NCBI RefSeq assembly: GCF_002744175.1
Contig: NZ_NKHF01000024.1
Span: forward strand, 28,576-92,575
Direction of reading: 5' to 3'
Origin: Pseudoalteromonas piscicida
Lineage (GTDB): Bacteria; Pseudomonadota; Gammaproteobacteria; Enterobacterales; Alteromonadaceae
DNA: 64,000 nt
Under the pieces are notes generated by a model that had not been told where the DNA came from, ran no database searches, and saw only the letters and a list, made by a program, of their open reading frames with translations. Shown piece after piece: positions 55,925-64,000 of the stretch (its first letter is position 1; every line of letters begins with the position of its first letter). The position numbers were made by a program, and so were the translations under genes.

Positions 55925-57646
55925 GTGTCGCATAAGTTCTCAGTTAAGATATTAATTTATCTCTTTTTATTGTTTTGTGGGTTGTGGGCAAGCTATTTGT
56001 TCAATGTCAATCAAGATGAACAACGGATCTTGGCGCAAACGCAACACAATTTGCGTAAGCTAAATGATTACATCCAAACTGAATTTAGCCGGTATCAGGC
56101 TATTCAAACCCAGCTGAGCCTCAGCACTTTGGTGCAATCAGGTTTACAATCCATGGACTCTGTGACAGCAACAGAGCTCGACCGATATCTACAGGACATC
56201 CAAATTTCCAGTGGTGCCTCTGATGTTTACTTGCTCAACCTACAGGGTACTGTTATTGCGAGTAGTAACTGGGATCAGCCCCATAGCTATAAAGGTAATA
56301 ACTTTGCGTTTCGTCCATACTTTTATGAGACCCTCAAAGGCAATGAGCATGTTTCATTTGCACTTGGATTGCGCTCCAAAACCCGTGGGTTTTACTTTGC
56401 CAAATCAGTATACAAAAATGATAGGCTGGTAGGCGTGGTGGTCATGAAAGTGAATGCTAGCAAATTTGAGTCGGACAAGGCACAGTTAGACACTGGAATG
56501 CACAGCCACTTTTTGATTGTAGACAATAACCATATTGTATTGGCGTCTGATGTAGAGCAGTGGCGCTTAGCCTCGCTGGGTCAGCTTGCTGCATCAAAAC
56601 GCAAAGCTATTATTGCCTCAAGGCAATTTGAAAATGCGCCCTTGCTGTCTATTGAGTGGCAATTATTGTCACCACAGCGGGTTAAAATTTCTACACATAG
56701 CAGTGAAGCGCTGATGCAGCAGTTGCCTCTCAATCAGCAATATACTCTCTATCTTTTGCATGAAGTCGCACCGATAAAAGCTGCACAATGGTCTCGGCTA
56801 GGTGTGACCGCTCTGATACTGATTATTATTTTCTTTATTGTTGAATATACCTTAAGCAAACTGACTGGGTATCGACAACTTTTGTATAGCCAACGAAGCT
56901 TGGAAGTAGAGGTCGCTTGCCGCAGACAAGAGCTCGAGCAGGCGCAAGACGCCTTAATACGAGCTGCTAAACTAGCCACCATAGGCCAGCTTAGTGCCAG
57001 CATAAATCATGAAATAAACCAGCCATTGAGTGCAATGAGCGCTTATGTTGCTAGTGCTAAACGACTGGCTCAAAAAGGAGAGTCAGGCAAGGTGGTTGAG
57101 AATATGCTGCTCATTCAATCATTGATAGCCCGAGTCCATAAAATCGTGGCACAACTCAAGTCCTTTAGCCAACATCATCAAAATAAAATGCTGATAGCTA
57201 ACCTGCAACACTCTGTAGATAACGCCTTGGTAATCGTCGGTCCCGAGCTAAAGCGCTATGGCGTGGTGGTTACCTGTCATGGACTCGAGTGTAAAGTGTG
57301 GGTTGACCCCTTTAAATTTGAACAGGTTTTGGTAAATATAATCAGCAATGCCTGTCAGGCGATGGTAGCGCAAGATGACAAAAGAATAGAGATCTGTGCG
57401 GTAAACCATGAAGTTAAGATCCAGTTATCTATTATCGACTCTGGTGAAGGGATCAAACAGCATGCTTTATCGACCATATTTGAGCCTTTCTATACGACAA
57501 AATCAGGCAATGGATTGGGACTTGGCTTATCTATCTCAAAGCAAATTATTGAATCGTTTCAAGGTAACCTCAGTGCGCACAACCACCCGCAGGGTGGGGC
57601 GGAATTTTTAATAAGTTTACATACGAAGAATCCACACCATGACTGA
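55925..57646 (+). CDS. dctB: DctB-type sensor histidine kinase
   Basis: 573 residues from the GTG at 55925, six bases after GGAG; a TTG at 55919 would sit almost on the ribosome site. Membrane helix 1 at ~8-25, a periplasmic sensor domain of PAS/Cache type (~30-290) with YLLNLQGTVIASS and AFRPYFYETL, helix 2 (~295-315), a coiled coil, and the kinase core: H-box ASINHEINQPLSAM, N box LVNIISNACQAM, G1 DSGEGI and G2 GNGLGLGLSIS. It senses external C4-dicarboxylates and phosphorylates the DctD regulator. Its end overlaps dctD by eight bases. Confidence 0.87.
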   Translation: MSHKFSVKILIYLFLLFCGLWASYLFNVNQDEQRILAQTQHNLRKLNDYIQTEFSRYQAIQTQLSLSTLVQSGLQSMDSVTATELDRYLQDIQISSGASDVYLLNLQGTVIASSNWDQPHSYKGNNFAFRPYFYETLKGNEHVSFALGLRSKTRGFYFAKSVYKNDRLVGVVVMKVNASKFESDKAQLDTGMHSHFLIVDNNHIVLASDVEQWRLASLGQLAASKRKAIIASRQFENAPLLSIEWQLLSPQRVKISTHSSEALMQQLPLNQQYTLYLLHEVAPIKAAQWSRLGVTALILIIIFFIVEYTLSKLTGYRQLLYSQRSLEVEVACRRQELEQAQDALIRAAKLATIGQLSASINHEINQPLSAMSAYVASAKRLAQKGESGKVVENMLLIQSLIARVHKIVAQLKSFSQHHQNKMLIANLQHSVDNALVIVGPELKRYGVVVTCHGLECKVWVDPFKFEQVLVNIISNACQAMVAQDDKRIEICAVNHEVKIQLSIIDSGEGIKQHALSTIFEPFYTTKSGNGLGLGLSISKQIIESFQGNLSAHNHPQGGAEFLISLHTKNPHHD

Positions 57647-58994
57647 AGAGAAAACCCTATTTATCATCGACGATGAACAAAGTATTCGTGACGCGCTAAA
57701 GCAACTTTTTGAAATTGAAGGGTATGCTGTTCAGTGCTTCGCCAGTGCTGGACCTGCACTGAAAAAGCTAACTCGACAATTTGGTGGAGTGGTTTTGTGT
57801 GACATCAACATGCCAGAGATTAATGGCATTGAGTTTCTTGAACAAGTCATGCAGTTTGACTCTGAGTTGCCAGTGGTTTTCCTTACTGGGTTTGCAGATG
57901 TAGAAATCGCTGTTAAGGCCATCCAAAAAGGCGCTTATGACTTTTTTGAAAAACCGGTATCTGAACCACTGTTAGATTGCATAGAGCGAGCACTAGACAA
58001 GCGTCGATTAGTTATGGAAAACCGAGCCCTCAAGGCACAGGTTAAGAAGAAATCGGCGCCAGGGGTTCGGATCCTAGGTGAAACGAAGCAAATGCAACAT
58101 ATGTTGAATTTGCTTGATGCCATTATTGATACGCCTGCGGATGTGCTAATTGAAGGAGAAACTGGCACAGGAAAAGAGCTGGTTGCTCGATATTTACATG
58201 ATCACAGCGAACGCTCAAAGCACAACTTTGTGGCAATTAATTGTGGTGCAATCCCAGAAGAGCTAATTGAAAGTGAGCTATTTGGCGCTAAAAGCGGGGC
58301 TTATACTGGTGCGAAAGAGTCTCGTGAAGGAAAGTTTTCTTTTGCACAAGGTGGCACTGTTTTCTTAGACGAAATAGAAGCGATGTCAGCTGCGCTTCAA
58401 GTTAAGCTTTTAAGAGTATTAGAAGAGCGAAGTGTGACTCCCGTGGGGAGTAATACTGCGATTGCATTGGATATTAGAGTGATTGCGGCGACTAAGGTGG
58501 ATTTGCAGGGACTAGTTGAACAAGGCAAATTTCGCTCCGATTTATTCTATCGACTCAATCTCATGAAAGTGATGATCCCGCCTTTACGCGCTAGAAAAGC
58601 GGATATACCGCTGCTTTATAAGCATTTTAGTTCAATAGCTGCGACGCGTTTTCACAAACCCATGCAGCCACTCAATCCAGAATTAGAGGCTCAGTTGTTG
58701 GCTCAAGAGTGGCCGGGTAATGTACGGGAGCTTAGAAATCATGCTGAGCGTCATATTCTACTTGCAGGTACGATGGGCACTGATCCGATGACAAGTGGTT
58801 TATCGGACGACACCTTAAGCCTTGCAGAAAAGGTAAGTTACTACGAGCAGTCTTTAATTGAGGAAGCACTGGCGCAAAGTCAAGGTAGCATTAAAGATGC
58901 AATGAGCATACTAAAAGTGCCTAGGAAAACACTTTACGACAAAATGAGTAAATATGGTTTGAGTCGCACCATGTTTACCAAAGATGATGGGTGA
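57639..58994 (+). CDS. dctD: DctD-type sigma-54-dependent response regulator
   Basis: 451 residues. Receiver 1-120 with phospho-acceptor Asp55 (LCDINMP), AAA+ domain ~145-375 with Walker A GETGTGKE (173-180) and Walker B FLDEIEAM, and a C-terminal Fis-type helix-turn-helix (SIKDAMSILKVPRKTLYDKM). The sigma-54 contact loop reads GAYTGA (220-225) in place of GAFTGA; Tyr here is a known tolerated change. It activates sigma-54 promoters from upstream sites. A TGG-N8-TTGC site at 59102-59116 before the porin gene is the probable target, with the dicarboxylate carrier behind it. Reads directly from dctB. Confidence 0.9.
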   Translation: MTEEKTLFIIDDEQSIRDALKQLFEIEGYAVQCFASAGPALKKLTRQFGGVVLCDINMPEINGIEFLEQVMQFDSELPVVFLTGFADVEIAVKAIQKGAYDFFEKPVSEPLLDCIERALDKRRLVMENRALKAQVKKKSAPGVRILGETKQMQHMLNLLDAIIDTPADVLIEGETGTGKELVARYLHDHSERSKHNFVAINCGAIPEELIESELFGAKSGAYTGAKESREGKFSFAQGGTVFLDEIEAMSAALQVKLLRVLEERSVTPVGSNTAIALDIRVIAATKVDLQGLVEQGKFRSDLFYRLNLMKVMIPPLRARKADIPLLYKHFSSIAATRFHKPMQPLNPELEAQLLAQEWPGNVRELRNHAERHILLAGTMGTDPMTSGLSDDTLSLAEKVSYYEQSLIEEALAQSQGSIKDAMSILKVPRKTLYDKMSKYGLSRTMFTKDDG

Positions 58995-59020
58995 ACTTGG
59001 TGACAATTAGCTAAGCGGAG

Positions 59021-59038
59021 TGTGTGATAATCCGCACA
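59021..59038. promoter_or_regulatory. Possible DctD binding palindrome
   Basis: TGTGTGATAATCCGCACA is nearly symmetrical (TGTGyG / CGCACA) and lies about 80 bases upstream of the -24 element, a normal distance for an enhancer. The same bases could instead belong to a weak hairpin (GCGGA / TCCGC) ending dctD. Confidence 0.35.
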
Positions 59039-59101
59039 TTTCTTTCATGGTTAACCTAGGGATTATATATAGTTATCTGATTCTTATAACAAAATTAACC
59101 T

Positions 59102-59117
59102 TGGTCTCAGAATTGCG
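59102..59117 (+). promoter_or_regulatory. Sigma-54 promoter of the porin-transporter unit
   Basis: TGGTCTCAGAATTGCG fits the -24/-12 pattern TGG-N8-TTGC with exact spacing. Transcription would start near 59127, giving a short leader of about 15-28 bases to the porin start. Position directly behind dctD strengthens the call. Confidence 0.75.
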
Positions 59118-59142
59118 TTGTTTAGAGCAACAATAATCAAAA

Positions 59143-60105
59143 ATGAGACAACTAATGACAGCAAGTAAATCCCTAGTAGCAACGGCAGTGACCTTTGCTC
59201 TAACATCAGCAACAGCTATGGCCGCTGACTACAGTGTTTATGGTAAAGCGGAAGTTCAAATTGCAAACACCGACAAAGGCGTTATGCGCTATACCAAAGA
59301 AGGAACACAAATTGATGCACCGTTTTCAAGAATAGGTGTTAAAGGCTCTCATGGATTGGCCAGTAACTTAAAACTTGTTTACAAGTATGAGGTGCAAGTC
59401 AAAGGGTTTGAACATGATGACACCACAGAACCTTTCAGCGCACGCAACACATATCTTGGCCTTGCAGGTAAATTTGGAACTGTGTTGGTTGGTCGTAATG
59501 ATACTCGCTTTAAATTCAGCGAAGGAAAAATAGATCAGTTTAACGAAACCCAAAGTGATATTGCGCAAGTACTAGCTGGGCAGGACCGAGTGGGTGACTC
59601 TATTACTTACTCTTCTCCAAATTGGCATGACTTTTCATTCTCTCTCACTTATACCCCAAAAGATGATGCTAGCAATGATAAAGCTGGGTTTGCCGCAACT
59701 GCTATTTATGGTGACCGAGCATTAAAAAATAAAAGCTACTATGTTGCAGTAAGCCACACAGACAGTATAGGCAACCTAGTTGCTACTCGCATTGCCGCTG
59801 CGTATAAGTGGCAAAAATTACAACTCGGTGCCATCATCCAAGATAGCGAAAATTTAACTAAAGATAAGTCGGGTAATGGCTATGTGCTGAGTGTGAGCTA
59901 TCAGCTAGATGACAATTGGCGACCAAAGGTGCAGTTTGCCAAAGATAGTAGTGGCTTGCGTCATAGCGAAGATGCGACTCAGTGGACGCTTGGCACAGAC
60001 TATGTTTTTGACAAGCAAACTAATTTGTATGTATTGGCAACTCGGCTTAATTTAGACACCCAAGATGACACAAGCATTGCTGTGGGCTTGAAATACAAGT
60101 TTTAA
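59143..60105 (+). CDS. Outer-membrane porin
   Basis: 320 residues. Signal peptide ends at AMA; a second in-frame ATG at 59155 is an equally good start. The mature part is a general porin: YSVYGKAEVQIANTDKG first strand, SRIGVKGSHGLASNLKLVYKYE, FSARNTYLGLAGKFGTVLVGR with the constriction-loop region after it, and a terminal strand ending VGLKYKF with Phe last. Sixteen strands would fit its length. It should let small anions, such as C4-dicarboxylates, pass the outer membrane. It is behind the sigma-54 promoter and 12 bases before the DASS carrier, so the two are one unit. Confidence 0.88.
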   Translation: MRQLMTASKSLVATAVTFALTSATAMAADYSVYGKAEVQIANTDKGVMRYTKEGTQIDAPFSRIGVKGSHGLASNLKLVYKYEVQVKGFEHDDTTEPFSARNTYLGLAGKFGTVLVGRNDTRFKFSEGKIDQFNETQSDIAQVLAGQDRVGDSITYSSPNWHDFSFSLTYTPKDDASNDKAGFAATAIYGDRALKNKSYYVAVSHTDSIGNLVATRIAAAYKWQKLQLGAIIQDSENLTKDKSGNGYVLSVSYQLDDNWRPKVQFAKDSSGLRHSEDATQWTLGTDYVFDKQTNLYVLATRLNLDTQDDTSIAVGLKYKF

Positions 60106-60117
60106 AGGTACAAAACC

Positions 60118-61566
60118 ATGACAGAAGAAAATAAAAAAACGATAACAACACAGCTGTTCTTGTGGCTTGGCCCCTTGGTGATGCTATTAGTGTGTTTTAT
60201 AGAGCCACCCACTGGTATGTCTATTGAGGCATGGCGCACAGCTGGCTTAGCGTTTTGGCTAGCCTCTTGGTGGATAACAGAAGCTGTACCAATTCCGGCT
60301 GCATCTTTATTGCCTCTGGTTATTTCACCTTTAGTTGGAATAGCCTCAATCAAAGCCGTAGCAGCACCTTTTGCTCATCCTTTAATTTACTTGTTCTTGG
60401 GAGGCTTCTTGCTTTCCATCGCAATGGAAAGGTGGGGGTTACATAAGCGTATTGCGCTAAATACTATGTTGTTTGCAGGTACTAAACCTAGTATTCAGAT
60501 CTTAGCTATGATGGCTGTCACTGCATTTTTATCTATGTGGATGTCTAATACTGCAACGGCGGTGATGATGTTACCTATCGCTTTGTCGGTTATCCACTTG
60601 GTGAAAGAGCAAGGTGGAGACAGCCAGAGTTTTGCCAAAGCGCTGTTGCTCTCTATTGCGTACGGCGCGAGTATAGGTGGGATCGCAACCTTAATTGGTA
60701 CGCCGCCCAATGCGTTAATGGCAGCTTATTTGTCGGATAGCTATCAAATAGAAATTGGCTTTGCTACATGGATGATGATTGGAGTTCCCCTGTCATTTGT
60801 TATGCTAGCCTTTGCTTGGTTTTGGTTAACCAAAGTGACGTATAAAGTAGACAAAGAAGAAATAAACGTTGACACCAAGTCATTATTTACTCGCCAATTA
60901 GATTCTCTAGGTGACATGTCTCGAGCGGAAAAGGGCGTTTTTGCAGTGTTTGTGTTAGCAGCATTATGCTGGATTTTTAGGCCGCTTATTGGCGATTTTA
61001 CAGGTCTTAAATTGTCAGACACTGGGATTGCTATTGCGGCTGCATTGTTATTATTCGTATTACCGGCAAAAGCCAATAGCGATGAGCGGATTCTTGACTG
61101 GGAAAGCGCTGCCAAAGTGCCTTGGGGGATTTTACTGCTTTTTGGTGGCGGTTTGTCGCTGGCCGCGCAGATAAAGTCATCTGGTCTTGCTGATTACATT
61201 GCTAATTTACTGGCAGGTGCCGATGCGATGGGATTAGTAATGGGTGTCTTGGTAGTTGCTGCATTAATCACATTCTTGACAGAAATTACCAGTAATACGG
61301 CAACCGCGGCAGGGTTTTTGCCTTTACTTGGCCCAGTTGCAGAGTCGATCACAGGTTCTCCGCTCGTATGGGTCATTCCAGCAGCGATAGCTGCGAGTTG
61401 CGCGTTTATGATGCCTGTTGCAACACCGCCGAATGCCATTGTTTTTGGTTCTGGTGAAATTAAAATAAAAGATATGGTCCGCGCAGGGTTTGTATTGAAT
61501 TTGGTAGCGATAGGTTTAATTACAGTTGTTACCTTGACTTTGGCTAGCAGCATACTAGGGTTTTAA
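60118..61566 (+). CDS. DASS (SLC13) sodium:dicarboxylate symporter
   Basis: 482 residues with about 11-13 hydrophobic segments. The two family signatures are SNTATAVMMLPIAL (first half, ~142-155) and TEITSNTATAAGFLPLL (second half, ~388-404), each the SNT substrate- and Na-binding motif, plus the IGTPPNALMAAY turn at ~193. It imports succinate, malate, fumarate or similar acids with Na+. Gene order dctBD-porin-DASS, with a sigma-54 promoter, indicates a dicarboxylate uptake unit in which a DASS carrier stands in for the DctA or DctPQM systems usually linked to DctBD. Confidence 0.9.
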   Translation: MTEENKKTITTQLFLWLGPLVMLLVCFIEPPTGMSIEAWRTAGLAFWLASWWITEAVPIPAASLLPLVISPLVGIASIKAVAAPFAHPLIYLFLGGFLLSIAMERWGLHKRIALNTMLFAGTKPSIQILAMMAVTAFLSMWMSNTATAVMMLPIALSVIHLVKEQGGDSQSFAKALLLSIAYGASIGGIATLIGTPPNALMAAYLSDSYQIEIGFATWMMIGVPLSFVMLAFAWFWLTKVTYKVDKEEINVDTKSLFTRQLDSLGDMSRAEKGVFAVFVLAALCWIFRPLIGDFTGLKLSDTGIAIAAALLLFVLPAKANSDERILDWESAAKVPWGILLLFGGGLSLAAQIKSSGLADYIANLLAGADAMGLVMGVLVVAALITFLTEITSNTATAAGFLPLLGPVAESITGSPLVWVIPAAIAASCAFMMPVATPPNAIVFGSGEIKIKDMVRAGFVLNLVAIGLITVVTLTLASSILGF

Positions 61567-61732
61567 GGTTGCCATTCTCCACAGGCTGTGTCCATCGAAA
61601 GGCAACTCGGTCATACGCAGCCTGTCTCCAAAGTAGGATCTGATATTATACTGGTACTATCTTCACAGAGGGTGGATAGACCCAGTGTTTTTTCCTTGCT
61701 ATATTCGGATGAGAACTTAGCGGGACCTTACT

Positions 61733-63136
61733 ATGATTGAAGATAATAAAAGTACCTTAATAGCTACGTTTACTCAGTTGAAAAGTCAATTTAATCAAAT
61801 GCCGTCCCCAGCAATTGATAAACGATTGCGTCTACTGAGCGAAATAAAAACAAAATTGCTGCAGCTACAAGACCAATTCGTTATAGCGGCTGATAAGGAC
61901 TTTGGTGGGCGGAGCCGTTTCGATACTGTGATTGCAGATATCATGCCTTGTATAAATTCAATTGATTACATCAGTAAGCACATACATAAATGGAGCCGAA
62001 CTCAGCGTCGTTTTGCTGGAGCTCAGTGGTTGCCTTCGACGGCTAGAGTTGAAGTAGTGCCCAAAGGGGTGGTGGGAGTGATTGCACCGTGGAATTATCC
62101 CATTCAGCTTGCGGTTGTACCTGTTATTACTGCGCTTGCTGCTGGTAATAAAGTAATGCTCAAACTGAGCGAGTTTACACCCCAAGTGAACCAAGTGATC
62201 CGTAGTCTTTTTAAAGGGCTTGAAGATGAGGTAAGCGTTATAGAAGGTGGACCGGAAATCGCGTCAACGTTTACGCAGCAGCCATTTGATCATTTGCTAT
62301 TTACCGGATCCACAGCTGTGGGTAAAAAAGTGATGGCCGCAGCAGCTCAAAACTTAACACCTGTTACCTTAGAGTTAGGAGGAAAGTCGCCGGTCATTGT
62401 TCTAGAAGATACTGATGTTGATGCCGCCGCGATGAGTATATTAATGGGCAAACTGTCTAACTCAGGGCAGATCTGCGTGGCGCCAGATTATGTTTTAGTT
62501 CACGAATCGCAATATGATGCTCTTATCTCTGCACTTAAAAAGGGTTATGAGAACGTATATAAACCCAAAGTTGGTCTCAACAACCAAACCGCAATCATCA
62601 ATGACACTCAGCATCAGCGACTTCGCCATATTATTGAGGATGCTAAAGAAAAAGGGGCACAAGTGTGGCAAGCTGAGCCAATTAAAGACAATCGGCAACT
62701 ACCGCTTCATCTCATCACCCACGTTGATAAAACAATGCAGGTGATGCAAGAAGAGCTCTTTGGTACTGTGTTACCTATTCTAAAAGTCGCGAGCCTCCAC
62801 GAAGCGATAGCATTCATCAGAGAAGATACTACGCCATTGGCAAGCTACCTATTTACGCAATCGGAATCAGCGATTAATAAAGCCGCTAGAGAACTCGCAA
62901 CAGGCACGCTTGCTATTAATGAAACGATAGTTCACGTTGCTGTAGAGTCGTTACCCTTTGGTGGATTAGGGCACTCTGGCATGGGGCAGTATCATGGTGA
63001 AGAGGGCTTTTATACTTTTAGTCATAAAAAACCAGTCTTACAATCTCGCAATACTAAATGGCGCAACAAAATGTTGCTCACTCATTCTAAGCTGCTAACA
63101 AAACCTTTAGAATGGCTATTTTTAAGAAAAAAATAG
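61733..63136 (+). CDS. Aldehyde dehydrogenase, coniferyl-aldehyde type
   Basis: 467 residues, the class without a long N-terminal arm. Catalytic Cys248 in SGQICVAPDYVLV and general base Glu214 in LELGGKSPVIVL, with NAD-binding motif FTGSTAVGKKVM (~188) and GVIAPWNYPIQL (~112). The VPKGVVGVIAPWNYP context and the C-terminal hydrophobic extension match the coniferyl-aldehyde / fatty-aldehyde dehydrogenase group (the tail WLFLRKK may associate with the membrane). It oxidises an aldehyde to the acid, using NAD(P)+. It lies 166 bases after the DASS gene in the same direction; functional linkage to dicarboxylate uptake is unproven. Confidence 0.85.
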   Translation: MIEDNKSTLIATFTQLKSQFNQMPSPAIDKRLRLLSEIKTKLLQLQDQFVIAADKDFGGRSRFDTVIADIMPCINSIDYISKHIHKWSRTQRRFAGAQWLPSTARVEVVPKGVVGVIAPWNYPIQLAVVPVITALAAGNKVMLKLSEFTPQVNQVIRSLFKGLEDEVSVIEGGPEIASTFTQQPFDHLLFTGSTAVGKKVMAAAAQNLTPVTLELGGKSPVIVLEDTDVDAAAMSILMGKLSNSGQICVAPDYVLVHESQYDALISALKKGYENVYKPKVGLNNQTAIINDTQHQRLRHIIEDAKEKGAQVWQAEPIKDNRQLPLHLITHVDKTMQVMQEELFGTVLPILKVASLHEAIAFIREDTTPLASYLFTQSESAINKAARELATGTLAINETIVHVAVESLPFGGLGHSGMGQYHGEEGFYTFSHKKPVLQSRNTKWRNKMLLTHSKLLTKPLEWLFLRKK

Positions 63137-63491
63137 TATAAAAAGAATTTTGGTGTTAGATAAAAACCCTCAGGCAAAGTGGCCTGTTTGCTTCTCATTT
63201 TTTCAGTTCGCTGACACCCACTACAGTTCGCTGACACCCGCTGTTATTTAGATAATAAGTGCACCAGTTCTCTGATGCACCAGTTCTCTGACACCCACTG
63301 CTATTTTAGGTATTTATGTGAGAAGTCGCTTAACAGGGGCTAATCTCTAGCGCTTTTTAGCGGGTAAGACTTTTAGATGCCAGTTGATTTGTGACAATTA
63401 ATTGTTTTTAAATATAAAAATTATTATCACGCACAGGAGAACTCCTGAGATCACATAGTCAGGAGTAGGGAAGTTATGAATGTGAGTCTAT
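63137..63491. other. Intergenic region with REP-like repeats and a folded palindrome cluster
   Basis: 355 bases between converging genes. It contains four copies of a short repeat (63204-63300, separate entry), an AT-rich middle (63360-63430), and competing inverted repeats at 63434-63465: CAGGAG-AA-CTCCTGA-10 bases-TCAGGAG, where the central arm can pair with either side. A 22-codon frame at 63476 is noted elsewhere as rejected. Confidence 0.55.
63204..63300. repeat. Cluster of four REP-like repeats CAGTTC(G/T)CTGACACCC
   Basis: Copies begin at 63204, 63224, 63265 and 63281. The first two are 20 bases apart and share CAGTTCGCTGACACCC; the last two have CAGTTCTCTGA, and the third breaks off after it (TGATGC). 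Each contains the mini-palindrome CAG-N4-CTG. They lie next to the 3' end of a Y1/RAYT-like transposase, as expected for REP sequences handled by such enzymes. Confidence 0.75.
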
Positions 63492-64000
63492 TTAACCCAG
63501 CAAGCGTTCGCAGTTGGTTAGGTTGGTACGTCGGCGCTTTTTAAGTGTTTTACAATGAACGGTGATAGCGCGTTTCTTACCCACCGCGCCGTGAAATACC
63601 CGTGAAAACTGTGTGGAAAGTTTGAACCAGTTCTCGGGTTCTATATTTAATCGAGTAAGGATAGGTTGCATGTCGTCAATATACCCCGGCTTGTCGGCAC
63701 GAATACATCGGCCTGTGAGTTCAACAAGTTCAATATAATAGGTGAGTTCAAAGGGGAGTCCTTTTGGCATATCTTTTTGTGGGTCGCCAGCAAAGCATAG
63801 TAGAGACTTGGGTTGCTGGCCGAGTTTGGCATAATCGATACGCTTTTTGATGCTGGTGTAGTCTGAATTTTCTGGTGTTGTAGCAACTTTGGCTCGAATG
63901 GGGTTTAAGTCTACATAGGCAAGGCAGGCGGCCAGAGCTGCTTCATCAAGCAGTGCTTGAGATTTGAATCTACCCTCCCAAAAGCGACCTGTACAGCCAT
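63492..64000 (-). CDS. Y1-type (RAYT / IS200-like) transposase, partial
   Basis: About 170 C-terminal codons; the 5' end lies beyond the window. In the continuous minus-strand frame from 64000, residues include CTGRFWEGRFKSQALLDEAA, then YVDLNPIRAKV, typical of the REP-associated tyrosine transposase group related to IS200/IS605 Y1 enzymes. The tail has a unique C-terminal domain (IDDMQPILTRLNIEPENWF, FSRVFHGAVGKK) often called DNA-binding in this subgroup. The catalytic HUH and Tyr lie upstream or just outside, so activity cannot be judged. Four REP-like repeats follow its stop. Confidence 0.82.
   Translation of the reverse strand, partial: GCTGRFWEGRFKSQALLDEAALAACLAYVDLNPIRAKVATTPENSDYTSIKKRIDYAKLGQQPKSLLCFAGDPQKDMPKGLPFELTYYIELVELTGRCIRADKPGYIDDMQPILTRLNIEPENWFKLSTQFSRVFHGAVGKKRAITVHCKTLKKRRRTNLTNCERLLG

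Noticed and set aside
63204..63300. Short spaced repeats resembling a CRISPR array
   Set aside because: Repeats are ~16 bases, spacing is irregular (20, 41, 16) and no cas genes are present; better explained as REP-like.
63476..63544. 22-codon frame with GGAG upstream (MNVSLFNPASV...)
   Set aside because: It overlaps the transposase end on the other strand and has no peptide-gene context; likely chance.
63647..63886. 79-codon minus-strand frame
   Set aside because: It is the wrong frame of the transposase gene, whose true frame runs through the same bases.

Overview
The window reads as chromosomal DNA of a marine gammaproteobacterium, most likely Pseudoalteromonas or a close Alteromonadales relative. 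This rests on gene content, not a database search: a secreted vibriolysin-type M4 protease and an M28 aminopeptidase with paired PPC tails, many TonB-dependent receptors, a giant Ig/cadherin-like surface protein, FeoAB, a Ktr potassium system, DctBD with a DASS transporter, moderate-to-low GC and long AT-rich intergenic spaces. No rRNA, tRNA, CRISPR array or prophage was seen.

Layout. 0.2-17.2 kb: a small tail-collar (MdpB-like) protein, then one 5437-codon secreted protein whose centre is 17 tandem 312-bp repeats. Its C-terminus looks like a GlyGly-CTERM-type tail run into a signal-peptide-like stretch and an OmpA-like barrel. 17.3-19.5 kb: two tandem paralogous lipoproteins. 19.7-24.3 kb: a coupled phosphatase pair (PhoD-like and type I phosphodiesterase-like) after a TonB-dependent receptor broken by a frameshift at a six-C run. 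24.8-28.4 kb: AIG2-like cyclotransferase, DUF6351-like hydrolase and a periplasmic binding protein. 28.5-33 kb: an iron-uptake locus, with a TonB-dependent receptor divergent from a DUF3325 / small membrane protein / PepSY operon across a good Fur box. 33-36 kb: a LysE exporter and unknowns. 36.2-40 kb: a truncated KdpD-like kinase (frameshifted), a KdpE-like regulator and KtrAB. 40-43.3 kb: LD-carboxypeptidase, GNAT, BASS and EamA transporters. 43.3-47.1 kb: a candidate sRNA, two tandem small secreted proteins and feoAB. 47.1-50.7 kb: a second candidate sRNA, GNAT, LysR, TauE-like exporter, hemerythrin. 51.2-55.6 kb: the two PPC-tailed secreted peptidases. 55.9-63.1 kb: DctB/DctD, then a sigma-54-type promoter, a porin, a DASS dicarboxylate carrier and an aldehyde dehydrogenase. 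63.1-64 kb: a cluster of short REP-like repeats beside a truncated-by-window Y1/RAYT-type transposase.

Main themes are extracellular protein degradation, metal and phosphate acquisition through the outer membrane, and C4-dicarboxylate uptake controlled by a two-component system. The most interesting unexplained items are the composite C-terminus of the giant protein, a MITE-like family of ~250-bp noncoding elements (three copies), two orphan intrinsic terminators that imply small RNAs, and a Kdp-type two-component system attached to Ktr instead of Kdp. Both frameshifts fall in G/C runs, so base-calling error must be excluded before calling either gene dead.
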